This document shows, piece by piece, positions 1-11,796 of a stretch of DNA of 64,000 nucleotides (positions are counted from its first letter, which is position 1; the number at the start of each line of letters is the position of its first letter). Under the pieces are notes generated by a model. That model was not told the DNA's origin. It ran no database searches and was given only the letters and a program-made list of their open reading frames with translations. Position numbers and translations under genes: made by a program. This DNA is from Calliphora vicina (lineage: Eukaryota; Arthropoda; Insecta; Diptera; Calliphoridae), in contig NC_088784.1 of the NCBI RefSeq assembly GCF_958450345.1, positions 83,325,747 to 83,389,746 on the forward strand, given 5' to 3'.

Positions 1-655
1 TGTTCTGGCCAGATTTGAGCTGCCCGTAATATATAGCACCCTTTTATTCCCTCCAAATACAGAGCATTACCTTAGCGCCATGAGTATTTGGCTTTGTTGT
101 CGATTCGGGTTATCGAATTCGGGTTATCGAATTGGATCCAGTTTCCATCGCAAGTAATGACTCGGTGCAAAAAATATTTTCTTTATAGTGTTCAAGGAGC
201 ATTTCAGACGTAGGAAATCGTCTTTCAAGGTTACTAAGCTTTAATTCGCATGGTACCCAATTTCCCTGCTTTTGAATAAATTCTGCTGCTTGCGAACATT
301 TTAAAATTGCTGCTTGAGTAGCTCCCAATGATTTTGCAAGCTCTTGTTGAGTTTCACAACAATATTCATGGAGTAGTGCCTCTAGTTCTTGGTCTTCAAA
401 TTTGTTTGGCTGGCCTGGGAGCCTTCCGTGTCAAAATCTCCACTTCTGAAACGCACAAACCATCTCTCTCACATTGAAACCGATGAAATACATTCACCAT
501 AAGCTTCGGTGTTCTTCAGCGGCACTTTCTTTTTTAAATTAAAGGAGCAAAGCAAAACTTCCATCATATGAATCAAAAATTCCCAAAAATCTACATTTTC
601 TTTGTTGTTACATTGAGTATCCATTCTTGGCCTTAAATCTCGGCAATCTATCAAT
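1..655 (-). pseudogene. mariner transposase remnant, cut by window start
   Basis: Reverse-strand reading gives broken mariner (Tc1/mariner superfamily, cut-and-paste) transposase. Near 600-469 is the N-terminal helix-turn-helix part (HMMEVLLCSFNLKKK, then EAYGECISSVS). Near 328-110 is the linker and start of the catalytic half (GATQAAIL, AAEFIQKQGNWVPCEL, LERRF). At 100-1 is a stretch that translates roughly as ALYLEGIKG..ILRA, matching the family's WWDQ..YYELLK block. Stops and frameshifts separate the parts. The segment before the YYELLK block is collapsed into a 14-bp tandem duplication at 103-130. The C-terminus would lie upstream of base 1. The element is dead. Confidence 0.85.
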
Positions 656-2680
656 ATTTTAACTTTCAGCTCTTTAACCGAATTGCACTAATGGTTTTCA
701 TTACAGTCCTCGTATGTTCTCTATGGCATTAAGATCTGGCAAACGTACCGGCGACACCATAGCAGACAATCCATGTTGCACAAATCAGGTCTTAATTGAT
801 TTTTTCGCGATGTTCTTCCAATATTATTTGAGAGCACTCCTGAAACTCCAAACTGTTCATTCTAGTTGTAGGAACCCATATCTTTATGGTTCCACTTGAA
901 CTAAGCGTGATGCGTTAGAGAAATGCCACCTAAAATTCTCTATTAATAATAAATGGTTCAATTTTTTAAATCTTACCAGAAGTCGCTAAAAGCATCTGGA
1001 CCGTTAAAATTTAATATAGCTTTGTCTCTAAACCCTTGATTCGCATTTTCATGGATTAAGTGCAATTAATTTAGTTTATGCAATGTTCATTAATGGCTCT
1101 CTAGACTGTAATATTGACGCATTTAAACCCAATTTTATTTTAGTGTTTGAAGCGCTTCTTTAAACTTTACGAATTTCAGCCACAAAAAAACTTTGGTCGA
1201 CCAGAATTTTTGTTTTTAACGTAATGTTTGTAATCTTTGAAATAATTTTGTACTATACCAAAGGAACGACTTAATTTTCTTGCAATTTCTCGTACCTCAA
1301 ATTCAGAAAAATCTTTTCCTCTCACATTGTGTCTCAAATTGAACAAAATAATTGTTTAGAATAAAACTTATAAAATCCTTATTAGAACAGCGTTTGAGCA
1401 ACAAGTGTCTTAGTCAAGAGTATCCATCAATAATCGCTATTGTTTCCCTTTCAAATATACTGGGAGATTATTTTCTCACCTCTATTACAAACATCATTTT
1501 GTATTAATTAAACTTAACAATTCAGCGAAATTTTGTTGAAATATTCAGCATAAATATCTAAGTTTTTAAATTTTTATCAGAGTTATAATTATTAATCTTG
1601 TTTACCAGATTTAGACTCAAAAGTTTGGGATTCTTTCCGAAAGATATTAAATTTTATGCTAAATACCAAACATTTTATTCTATTTTATAAATACCAAATA
1701 AAAATTTCACAAAAAATTATTCCAAAACAAAGAATGAATTAAAGAAAATCATTTACTCTGCGCCTAATATTAACAAAATCCATTTGTAATTATGCCGACG
1801 GTTTATGGAATTTCATTTCAACAAAATTTCAACTGGCTCATTTATTGACCACTACTTGTTCGTCCATTAAAAACAAACAAAAATTTCTGCTTTAAACTAA
1901 ACACTGAAAAGCCACGCCATAAAAATAGTTTTTTTTTTGTTAAATTTGTCAGATAAAATTTAAAAAGCTTAATCACTTTATCACAATAGATTAATTCGTT
2001 AATTTATTAGTCAGCCGAAAAAAAAGTAGTTAACAGAAATTTGTTTAAAATATATTTAAGTTTAAATGTGTGAGTGCGAATGATTAAGTGTATTTAATTA
2101 TATGACATTGTATCTATTCATATTTACCACAAGTAATAACAACAACAGCAACAGCGACACCAACGGAGTCACATAGTTTTGTTTTTAAAACTAAACCAAA
2201 CCAAACCTTATCTATAAGATATTTAGGGTATTTTTGGTGTTTCACTCGTATTCGTACATGAATAGAGAATGTCGTATAAATATGAAAAAATATTAATGTT
2301 TTTTTTGTAGTTAATTTAACATATTATCACAATAATAAAATTAAACGTTTTATAATTGATATACATACAAAGCTACGCACACACGCACTTACGCCATTTA
2401 TAGTCAATAGCAAAATATTTTTTATTTATTTATATTCACGTATTTGGACGAATTTATTAAATTCTTTATAATTAAATGTAAGAACCAAACAAAACAAAAA
2501 TAAAACATAAAGTAGTGATAATTTTGCTTATCTTAATCTTGTTTTAAAGCATTATTTCGTTATATATTTTTTTTTGGTATTTTAAATGTGAGCTTAAATA
2601 AAACTGTCAAAACTTGCGGTTATAACATACAAGGAGTGTTTGAAGAATTGTGATATGGAAGAGTGGTGGTTTTCTTTGGA

Positions 2681-2875
2681 GATTCATTGTGACAACCACA
2701 TTTGTTGCCAATCGAACGATTCAGTCTTTGTGACTGAATATTCTAGTTGTGTCTAGAATAGAGGGAACCAACTCAACTTTGGTTCTAGACATTCTGTTTC
2801 AAGAACCTATGTAAACATCTGTGTATATAACCGATTCATTTCCTTAGTAACCAAATTCGGTTGCCACAACGAATC
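2681..2875. repeat. imperfect inverted repeat, possible MITE
   Basis: The left arm at 2681-2704 and the right arm at 2852-2875 are reverse complements at about 20 of 24 positions. Between them is a second inverted pair around TTCTAGTTGTGTCTAGAAT and GGTTCTAGACATTCTG. I see no clear target duplication and no second copy in the window, so identification as a mobile element is tentative. Confidence 0.4.
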
Positions 2876-3717
2876 TGTTTTCTCTGTGTACCATATTGAG
2901 AAATTAAATGAATTTATCCATTTTCTGATCCATCGGATATTTAACTAAACCGTTTTATGAGTTTTGGATGTAATTCTGATAACTAGGTTAGGCTGGTTGA
3001 AATAAGTTTTCCGAAGCTTCCTTAAAAATGGTATCACACAATTTAAGTAAGGTTCGAATTAAACAGAAACACAGGTTTTCGAAAAATTTGTCGTAGACCA
3101 GAGATGCCTAAAGCTAAAACTGTAGTTGTGTTGGTGAGCTAATGAGAATTACACTGAAAAAAATGTTTAGTGTACAAAAAAAAAGATGCCAATATCTATC
3201 AGGCTTTATTTCAGTGGCCGTATGGTAAAACTAGGTAACTCCACTTTTTGCGAAAATTGAGATAACACCAAAAATAGAAAGTGAAAAATTGATATAATTT
3301 CTCATTTAAAAATTATTTTTTAAAAACACAAGGTAACTGCATACTTTCGTATAAAAATAGAAAAATTAGAAGTTTAAAACGACGTTGTTTCGAAAATTAA
3401 GAGAGAAAGAGCGAAATAGAACAAATTCGCCAAACACCCGAAATCTTTCCGAGTAATAAAATAAAACATTTAGGAACATAACCTATATCTCGAAAACTAT
3501 GCAGAGTAACGAAACGAATCAAAAATGTTGGATAAAAATCAATGGCGACCCCTTACGTAGGGCCCTCTAATTAATGGTGGTCAATTTGTGATTTTTTTTT
3601 TTTATTTTTTACAAAATTAAGAAAATTTATAAATAAAAACAAATCAAATTTCTTTATTTTTAAATTAAACTTAGAAATTAAACATATTCGATGTTTAACG
3701 CAATACGATATTCAATA

Positions 3718-3725
3718 CTGATAAC
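3718..3725. repeat. 8-bp target site duplication, left
   Basis: ctgataac directly abuts the CAGGG terminus and is repeated exactly at 5252-5259 beyond the other terminus. This marks the insertion site of the hAT-type element. Confidence 0.85.
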
Positions 3726-5251
3726 CAGGGAAACCGGAAATATGCTCTAAAAAAAGTGTTTTAAGCGCTTTAAATATGCAGAAAAAACTTTAAAATATGC
3801 TCTTAAAATTTAAAAAATATGCTCATAAAAAAACAAACTTTTACATAATTTTTAACCAAAAAATATACTTTTATTTAAAAAATAAACAAAATTAACATGA
3901 ACTAAAACAAGTATAACAAAAAAATATAATAAAACATACATCAAGTAAATGAGTAAAAATATTTTTCTTTTAAAATATAAATAATTTATATTCGTGAGTG
4001 ATTTTCGGAAGTGGGCCTTATATGGGAGCTATGACCAATTATGGACCGATCACCATGAAATTAGGTCGTGTGATTTATGTCTATATGTAAGTTATTTATG
4101 TTGAATTTTGTGTATATACCAACATTTTTAAGAGATTTATGCATGTTAAAGTGATTTTCGGAAGCGGGTCTATATGGGAGCTATGACTAATTATGGACCG
4201 ATCCAAAACCGTAACAAAATTTGGTGACATGAATTTTGTACATATAAAACTTATTTGGAGCGAAATTTGTGTAGAAACATAGATAAATTAAACATTTATG
4301 ACCGATAAAGTCCAATTTCGAGAGGACATTTGTATGAGAGCTAGGTGAAATAATGGACCGATTTTAGAAAGTTTCAATGGGCTTGGTCCTTAAAAGTAAT
4401 ATGTACCAAACATGATCGAAATATCTTCAAAATTGCGACCTATACTCTGCGCACAAGGTTTACATGGACAGCCAGCCAACCAGACGGACATCGTTTAATC
4501 GTCTCAGAAAGTGATTCTAAGTCGCTCGGTATACCTTAAGGTGGGTATTATACTAATATTTTTGGGCATTACAAACATCTGCACAAATGCATAATACCCT
4601 CCCCACTATGGTGGTGTAGGGTATAACAATAGGAACTTAAGCTATGAAAAGGCCTCGAAAGGTATTTTTTGATGATATTTTATATAAATATAAAGTCACA
4701 TCTTCAATTAAGGTTACTATTGCAATAAATTACAAAATATTGACTTAAATTTTCAAATAAAAATCGCTGTCTATTGGATCTGAAAACATTTTTATACATA
4801 GAAAATGTTCTTTCGACATCAACTGATGTTACAGGAGGAAATTTAAAAGACAATATTTCTTTAACACTTAGAACGGTTAAGTTTGAATTAGAACTAAAAT
4901 TTGATATTTAGATGGCGCTATTATGAAAATGGTGCTTATTTTATATTAAAAAAAAGCCATCTATTTTTCAATTTTGAATTTTAAACAAATGAAGTAAAAA
5001 CCTGTAACAGAACAGCGAAAAATAAGTAAGACAAAATTAATAAAGTCAAAATATGCTATTAAAAGGTAAAATATGCTCTAAAAACGCAAAAATATGACAT
5101 AAGTATGCTCTTAAAACAAATATATGCAAAAATATGCACTAACAAATCGATGCCAAAATTCTTAAATATTTCTGAAACGTGTAAATATCTTATCCATGTG
5201 CTCATTAGACTCACCAGAAAAAACATGCATTTGCATATTTTGGTTTCCCTG
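3726..5251. mobile_element. hAT-type non-autonomous element (CAGGGAAACC ends)
   Basis: The ends are CAGGGAAACCGGAAATATGC (3726) and the reverse complement of CAGGGAAACCAAAATATGC (ending 5251). They are flanked by a perfect 8-bp direct repeat, ctgataac, at 3718-3725 and 5252-5259. CAGGG termini with 8-bp target duplications are the hallmark of the hAT superfamily. The motif AAATATGC (often AAATATGCTC) recurs many times just inside both ends, as expected of subterminal transposase-binding repeats. No transposase is seen, so it is non-autonomous. An INE-like element (3907-4625) is nested inside and makes up nearly half of the length. Confidence 0.85.
3907..4625 (+). mobile_element. INE-1/mini-me-like element, family 1, nested
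   Basis: It shares with the copies at 11.8 and 16.8 kb the blocks TTTTCGGAAGTGGGCC, AGCTATGACCAATTATGG, a GACA/GACGGAC microsatellite stretch (4467-4493), AGAAAGTGATTCTAAGTCG and the 3' end ATAATACCCTCCCC...GGTGTAGGGTATA. The 5' hairpin segment seen in the other copies is missing; the start at ACAAGTATAAC is degenerate. It lies inside the hAT-type element and therefore inserted after it. These elements encode no protein. Confidence 0.8.
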
Positions 5252-5259
5252 CTGATAAC
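5252..5259. repeat. 8-bp target site duplication, right
   Basis: Exact copy of ctgataac at 3718-3725, immediately after the CCCTG terminus. Confidence 0.85.
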
Positions 5260-5650
5260 ATTTTAAAATTATGCAGTGTTCAAATGTTCATCAACCGGAA
5301 ACATATTTAGTCTTTTGTCGAATTCCTGAATAAACCTTCTCTTGAGCTTTTTCCGACTTGATTTCAGTTTGTTTTTGGAAAAACTGGGTAACTAAATTTT
5401 TTCATAAAAAACGGGTAAATCATCGTGCTGAGTCAAAGGTTATGTCTTTCCACAAATGATTACTATAATTGCCATAATTCCGTAAAATATAAAAATAAAT
5501 TGAAAAAAAAAATTTTTTTTTTGGAAAAACTGGTAACTGACATGGGTTTTCAGTTTTAATGTCCAAAAATGAGTTAAATGGAACCAGAAGTCTGTAACAT
5601 TATTCAAAATTATGTTTTGTTTAATGCGCATGCATAATACCATAAATTCA
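5260..5650. other. AT-rich spacer
   Basis: No gene seen. A phrase GGAAAAACTGG(G)TAACT occurs twice (near 5376 and 5522), suggesting a short local duplication of about 150 bp. Confidence 0.45.
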
Positions 5651-5790
5651 TCTATATATATAAAAATTAAACGGTCATGGTATCATGTGAGAACGGCTGT
5701 AACAATTTGGCGTATTTTTTTTCGATTCGAAATTTTCAGGAGATGGTTTGTAAAGAAAAAAAAATCAATCAATTGATGAACCTAATTTTA
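5651..5790 (+). mobile_element. Helitron 5' end fragment
   Basis: It begins TCTATATATATAAAAATT after a host A, the usual Helitron 5' junction. It then matches the 42.9-kb Helitron through GTGAGAACGGCTG and TCGATTCGAAATTTTCAGGA...GATGGTTTGTAAAGAAAAAA. The 3' hairpin and CTAG end are absent, so only the left end remains. What follows (CGGCCCATAATTCATCATAG...CTCATATAAGGAC) resembles the reverse complement of an INE-like block. Confidence 0.6.
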
Positions 5791-6087
5791 TGAAGATCGG
5801 CCCATAATTCATCATAGATCTCATATAAGGACTACTTCTGAAATTTTTTTAAATATGCATAAATAATTTATAAACATCGTTTTGAAGTTAAAAATCGTCG
5901 TAAATATTCCCCATATATATAAAATCCTCTTACCGAATTGTATGTACATAAGACTCCTCACACCCGAATATATCACTCTTACATTTTTTGGTTAGCGACA
6001 TGTGACATCAATATATCAGATATATTAACTAGATTTTGGGAAGAATCACTCCATAAATTGCTGAGATATAAGCAACAAAAGAACGAA

Positions 6088-6150
6088 TTTGTCATTCCGT
6101 TTGTAATTACCACATTTTTTATTTGCGACCCCTCAAGATAGCGAAATCGA
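6088..6150 (-). mobile_element. INE-like 3'-end fragment, family 2
   Basis: TTTGTCATTCCGTTTGTAAT followed by a TTTATTTGCGACCCC-like stretch matches the reverse complement of the 3' part of family-2 elements. The rest of the element is unrecognisable. Confidence 0.45.
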
Positions 6151-6551
6151 TTTTTACACCTATTTTTCACCAGAAATAGTTTTTAATTTCGAGGAAATTT
6201 TGTTTTTGGACTCAAATTTGTTAAAATTATTTAAAAATAATGTTTCTTAGGATGTGAAACTCATAGAAATTTTAAACATAGTTAAGGATTATTGAAAATT
6301 TAAATATATTTTGCCATACAAAAAAAATATTTTTGAATAGACCTTAACTACACAGAAAAAACTATTTCTTAAACCGTTTCAATTCAAATATTTGTCACAT
6401 ATTGAACTGGTTTCAATTATTTCATAATTAAATCAAGTATTCATTTGCTCAAAAACAAAATTTCTTGATATTTTCTATTGAATTTGATTATTTTGACAAT
6501 TGAATATACAATTTTCGTTATTGGTTGAATTTCAAATAAAAAAATTATTGA

Positions 6552-6612
6552 ATAATTTTCGTAATTGAAAACACATTTTTGTTATTTTTTGTGTTTCAAT
6601 TACGAAAATTAT
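6552..6612. repeat. near-perfect palindrome, about 22-bp arms
   Basis: The arm at 6552-6574 (ATAATTTTCGTAATTGAAAA plus CAC) and the arm at 6591-6612 are reverse complements apart from one extra A. They are separated by about 16 bases. The surrounding 6350-6620 stretch is rich in short AATTGAA / TTCAATT words in both orientations. Confidence 0.7.
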
Positions 6613-6639
6613 CTATTGACCTAATGGGGGTCATGAGAT

Positions 6640-8060
6640 TTAGGTGAGATTTTGAAACACCCACAAAATTTTGAGTTATTTTGGAAAAACTATTTTTGGG
6701 TTGGTCGTAGTACTTTAATGTCTCTAACTCACAAATTTGTAGACCGATTTCAAAATTTTAAACAATTACACTCTGCTACAAAATGACATTTTTTGTCAGA
6801 ACTTGAAAAGCTACCTAGTGGAGGTTGTAGGCCTAGGTGAGGACATTCTAAAACCGTTTTCAAAGATTTTGATTTTTAGTTATTTTGAAAAAACTGTTTT
6901 AGGGTAGTTCGTAGTACTTTAGTACCTCTAACTCACACATTTTTAGACCGATTTCAAAATTTTAAACAATTATAGTTAGGTAAAGAATTAAGCTTTCATA
7001 AAATGTATGCATAAGATCTATATCCTAGAAATTGTTTAAGTTTTTATAAATAGTTTGGCTTTCTTTTTTATTATTTTCCTAATTTTTCAAATTCAACAAT
7101 TAAAATTTTGTTTAAAGACAATTTTATGTAGACAAAAACGAGATATTAGTTGTGAAAATCGGTTTTTACTTGCAAATGTTATTAAAAGTTATTTCAAAAA
7201 AGTTCCACAAAATTTACCTTGTAAATTAAAAATTGTAGAAAACATTTTTTTTATAGTTTTTTGTTTTTTTTTATTCATATGGTCTGGGGGCGAAAATACT
7301 AAAAAAGGTGTTAATGAAAAGTTGAATAACTTTTACAATTTTCATCCGATTTGAATTATTAAAACGATGGTTTGTTAAGAACTAAATTTCCTTAATACAT
7401 TGGTATAAATTTGTATAAGCTTCCGTATCAAAACAAGCAATGAAAAGCGATTAAAATCAAAACAGTTAATAAATTTTGTTTTTCTTTTAGATATTCTTAA
7501 CAAAAACAATACTTATAACTAACAAATGTATCAAACAATGCACGTCATTTTAAAGCGCAATAAATTTTCTTTTTAACCCGGTTAAAAAATTTAAAGTCGG
7601 ACAGAGACTGACTGAGTTATAAATCGATCAGTTCACGGACATAACTGAAAACGGTTTTTTCAGAATAATTTCTGAATTTGAGGGTGTTTTGGAAATTTAC
7701 AAGATACAATTCTAATGTACTCAGCAAGCCCTATAACCTACGCTAGGTCGTTTTCCAAGTTATTTTCCATCGTAGCACCGTGTTATGGAAAGCATTAAAC
7801 CTTCATAAAATATATGCATAAAATGTAGATTCCAAGAAATTAGGTAAATTTTGATAAAAACTTTCCCATTTTTTTAATTTTTTTGTAAATTTCAAATTTC
7901 CAACAATTATTTCTTTTTATGAAAACCTATTTTTGTTTTAAAGAAAATTTTATATAGAAAAAAACAGCAGATTACTTGTTAAAATCGGTTTATATTTGCA
8001 AAAGTTATTAAACTTTTTCCAAAAAATTTACCTTGTAAATTAAAAACTGTACAAATATTT
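6640..8060. repeat. locally duplicated modules (204-bp tandem pair and a 270-bp direct repeat)
   Basis: A block beginning GTTATTTTGGAAAAACT at 6675 is repeated at 6879, a 204-bp step, through CGTAGTACTTTA, CTCTAACTCACA and AGACCGATTTCAAAATTTTA. A second block at about 6985-7250 (CTTTCATAAAATGTATGCAT ... ATTTACCTTGTAAATTAAAA) recurs at about 7795-8055 in the same orientation. No protein is encoded; the small open frame near 7055-7354 is AT-rich read-through. The function is unknown and the unit may be a DNA element. Confidence 0.6.
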
Positions 8061-9833
8061 TTTTGCAATATGCCCATGATCGATCATATTTAAATGAAAA
8101 TTTATAATATGTTTGATTTAACCTCTACAAGTGATACGATATTGTAAAAATATTCTGGTGTTTTAAAGTAGGATAAAGGAGGAATGCAGCTTTCAGTACC
8201 ATTTACCAGTTATTTGTACCCAAAACTCTTGTACTATGTATATAAATCATTTTAATATTAAAATGTCGGTTACATTTTTCAGAATTTTCCAATTGCTTCA
8301 GTTCGGTTAGATCATTAGATTCCCCCTTCTATGCCAAGTATTTGTATATAAATTTATATCATGATTAGCTAATTACTTACCCTATCTCAGAATTAACATT
8401 AAAATACAAAAACTTTAACAAAATATCAACTGATAAATCGTAAAATGTTTTGGGTTTTAATTGATAACACAAAATTTTTGGCGGCACGTCAAAAGTCTAC
8501 AAAGTTAATGCTACTGATATATTTATTGAATTTTTTACAAACATTTTCTATTGAGTTTTAATCACGAACATAAATATTTTACTCCCGTTGTAGCTGGTAA
8601 ATCCCCAAAATGGTGTGATATTTTGGGTTTAAAAATTTAAATTTATTATACAGATTTTCTTTCAGGGTTCTAGCGAGTTAAAACAAAAAAGTTACTGAAT
8701 TTACAGTTTAAAGAAAAGTTAAGAAGTTAAAGCAGGCACGTTAGTATAAAGCAAATCTGCCAAAAATTTTATTTTAAGAACTTTTTAATTTATATTTTTT
8801 TATTATGACTAAAAATAAAATAACAATTTAAAATAAAATAAGATAAGTTAACACACCTACAGTTATTATTATACTAAAGAGTTCTACATTAAACACATCA
8901 CAAAACTATAATTTCCAGAAACAATCATTGTCAATAGTTTGTAGACAAATTTGCAAATCTTTAAATTTAGAGCTGCACAAAGTGTGTCAAAGTTCCTGGA
9001 GCAAAATTATTTTGATACATAAATTTATAATTAACTCTTCCTTACATTAATTGATATATTTTAATGCTCGGATGCATAATATCTGCAGCATTTATGTCCA
9101 TTAGTTTTATTACCGACAACTTCTTCTATCTTGCTAAACAAACATAGTTTTACCTTTCAAATTCCCCCAATATCTTTATAAATTATATCCCAGCCACCTT
9201 TCCAACAAACATATTTCTTTATCCACTTGTTTTCAACAATATTTTGTATTAAAATATAATTTATATCCATTTTTCGTTTTATAACCATTTTATAAATCAT
9301 TTCACGAAAAAAAATAAAAAAATTAAACATAAAAAACACACAACAAACAAATAATTTTCGGAAAATCATTTGGGAATCTATTTCGTTTAACAAAAGTGTT
9401 GAAAAAATAAATTAACACGCCTAATCATTTCATAATCACCTACGGGACGACACACAGAACAGAAAACTGACAAAAAATTTAACAACAACACCAACAACCA
9501 GAGCCCCCGAAACTAAACTATAGCAACAACAACAAAAAGCTAAACCGAAGAAGAAAAAAAATTTGAACAGACAAGTCAGTCAAAGCAAAAACAACATGCC
9601 AACCTCCTAAATAGCAATAACACTACAACAACAAAAAATCACTCACTCACATACTCATGCTTAATGAAAGAAGTATTTTCTATGTGTGTGTAGTATTAAC
9701 AGAGTGATCGATATTAATTCGTACAGTGCAACGACGATTTGTACCTATCTGGTATTACGGTATAGAGGGGTCAAATGAAACAACTCTCTTCTGGTATTCT
9801 CCGACATTGAGAGGTCTTTCAATAATATTACCT
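8061..9833. other. AT-rich unique spacer
   Basis: No gene, transposase or TIR recognised. Around 9480-9640 it becomes rich in CAACAACA and GAAGAAG words, typical of non-repetitive fly non-coding DNA. Confidence 0.55.
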
Positions 9834-10204
9834 CTACAACATTTTCAATAGAATTTCAGAAATTTCCAATTAGATTTCAGAATTTTCTAATAGAATTTCA
9901 GAATATTCCAATTGTATTTCAGAAACTTCAATTTGAATTTCAGAATTTTCCATTTGTAGTTCAGACAATTCTAATAGCAATGGAAATTTCTGAAATACAA
10001 TTGGAAAATTCTGAAATATAATTAGTAAATTTTTAAATATAAACTAAAAATTCTGATATACAAATAGAAATTTCTGAAATATAACTGGAATATTCAGAAA
10101 TTTAGTTAAAAAATTCTGAAAAATAATTTTAAATTTCTGAAATGATATCGGAAATTACTGAAATACAATTAGAAACTTCTGAAATACAATTGGAAATGAT
10201 GTAG
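9834..10204. mobile_element. foldback-like element, arms of 21-bp tandem units
   Basis: The left arm (to about 9970) is a run of 20-21-bp units such as AATTTCCAATTAGATTTCAG and its variants. The right arm (from about 9976) is the same unit in reverse complement (AATTTCTGAAATACAATTGG and variants), about ten times. The outer ends are CTACAACATTTTC and GAAATGATGTAG, inverted matches. Long inverted arms built of short direct repeats are the structure of Drosophila FB-type foldback elements. A second copy lies near 61.78-62.14 kb. No coding part and no clear target duplication. Confidence 0.7.
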
Positions 10205-10559
10205 TCTGGAATTTTGATAGAGTTGAAACTATGTCCTTTAGTTAGAAGTCTGCTTGCACTTAGTCGTATGTATCATTTCAGTTTTGTATTCTTCTGGCAT
10301 CACATGTTTTCATTTGCCACTATAAGGGACACGGCTGTTTAGTGCACCAGTTCAAATGGGATCGCAAACTCAGCAAATCTGAATCCGTCTACAGTGTATG
10401 TAAACTGGAATATTTCTACTGCAGTTTCAGAATAAATTGACCTGCAGTAATGCATGAACCTCTCTATACGATGATAATACAATCCCGTGATGATTGGCGA
10501 ATTGACGTTTTTCCTAAAGTAGATTTAGGAGAAGTAGTAATTTTGGAGTGTTACAGAAA
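10205..10559. other. unique spacer
   Basis: No gene or repeat recognised. Somewhat less AT-rich than the surroundings. Confidence 0.45.
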
Positions 10560-10836
10560 AAAGTGGTATAGAAAAAAAGAGGGAAATAAATCTGTAACTT
10601 CTAAATCCTTAGTTCGATTTGACACGCGCAAAGAAGAAGTGTTGTCAAATTTAAGTTTTGAATTTTGACCGCATGGGCCCATCAGGGGTGAGGCTAAGGG
10701 ACTCCAAAGTAAGATAACTCGGGTATGTTCAATTAAAACGATCCTATTTCTTTGTCTGTGTTCCGATTCAAAAAATTACACATATTAAATCTCCTCGTCG
10801 GTCAAAATAATTATCTCACATAACTTAGGAGATATT
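10560..10836 (+). mobile_element. Transib-like MITE fragment, right end missing
   Basis: The left end AGTGGTATAGAAAAAAAGAG plus GGAAATAAATCTGTAAC matches the complete copy at 31637-31998. The interior also matches (TTAGTTCGATT, AAGAAGTGTTGTC, TTTAAGTTTTGAATTT, GGGTATGTTCAATT, GTGTTCCGATT, CTTAGGAGATATTC). The terminal CACAGTG is broken to AAAAGTG. The right TIR is absent, and the sequence runs directly into the next element fragment. The short open frame across the left end is not a gene. Confidence 0.6.
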
Positions 10837-10837
10837 C

Positions 10838-11505
10838 ACATTTGAAAATTAAATTTTCAAAATTTTTACCCAACCTACTCCAGTTTTTTGATAACATTGG
10901 GTCCAAATGTTTCCCTATTTTCTCAATTTTTGTTTCATTGAACTAACAACAATATGTATGCCAAACGAAAAAAGAATTGTTTAAAAATCATGACTGACTC
11001 CAGAGTTATATGCATTTGAATTTATTTTTCTCTAGGTTTTGAGAAAAATAGTACTTTTTTCTTTTTAAGTTATATATAACTTTTTAAGTATATATACAAA
11101 ATTTCTAAGAAGAAGTATTAGGAATTTATATGTTTTGTAAAACCAACTTTACAATAAATATTTTAAATGAAGAAAAAAAATTAAAATTGTTGATACCTGG
11201 TCCACTAGGTTCATCCAAAAAACGCCTATTTTTATGTAAAATTCAAATTTAGGGCAAAAATTCTCATATCGATTTCGATACCAAAATATGGTAGCCCATT
11301 TTAGATGGCCAAATATGTTCATAATTATTTTGTAAAGGATTCCGATAACCTCGCCGGTATGGATATTATAGCCAAAACACTAAAAAATGCCATTTTTGAG
11401 ATTTTCAACACTTTTTGGGGAATTTTGGGATTCCCCATTACAACTTTAAAAATTTGCTTTTACTTTTCCATTTTCAATAGAAAAATCTATATAACTGTAA
11501 AACTT
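10838..11505 (-). mobile_element. fragment of the 1.1-kb TIR element family (CGAGCCCTT type)
   Basis: Reverse complement of the interior of the element at 28623-29748. Shared blocks include ACCCAACCTACTCCAGTTTT, TGATACCTGGTCC, AACGCCTATTTTTATGTAAA and GGATTCCGATAACC..GGTATGGATATTATAGCC. Both TIRs are missing. There is no coding potential. Confidence 0.65.
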
Positions 11506-11796
11506 CATTAAAACGTATTCATAAAGACTAGACTTACAAAAAAAAGCAAAAGATTTTAAAATTTATCGTGGATCAGGAAGAAAAAAATATCTAACAGATA
11601 TTGGTAAGGCAAAATAAGTCGAACAACTCTTTCGAAGAGCACCGAACACTTCTAAAAGAAAAGTAGCTCTTGAAGTTAAATGCTCTGATTATTTTGTGGG
11701 CAGAGCCAAAGCTAATGCTGGGTTTTAGTCATATAAAGTTCAAATCGCAATGCGGTAAAGAACGAGCGAAAAAATTAAGGTAAAATTTTATAAAAA
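11506..11796. other. short spacer
   Basis: No gene recognised. The reverse strand and forward strand are both stop-rich. Confidence 0.4.

Larger units (their letters stand above)
660..3725. other. AT-rich spacer without a gene
   Basis: No convincing coding sequence or RNA gene. The DNA is AT-rich with short poly-A and poly-T runs. One notable item is an imperfect inverted repeat, 2681-2704 (GATTCATTGTGACAACC...) against 2852-2875, about 20 of 24 bases matching as reverse complement, which could be the arms of a small unnamed foldback or MITE. The rest looks like ordinary fly intergenic or intronic DNA. Confidence 0.6.

Noticed and set aside
3718..5259. Autonomous hAT transposase gene inside the CAGGGAAACC element
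   Set aside because: After removing the nested INE-like copy only about 800 bp remain, and no frame shows a hAT motif.
9834..10204. CRISPR-like array of 21-bp repeats
   Set aside because: The repeats are contiguous without spacers and reverse orientation at a centre. The eukaryotic mobile-element context also argues against CRISPR.
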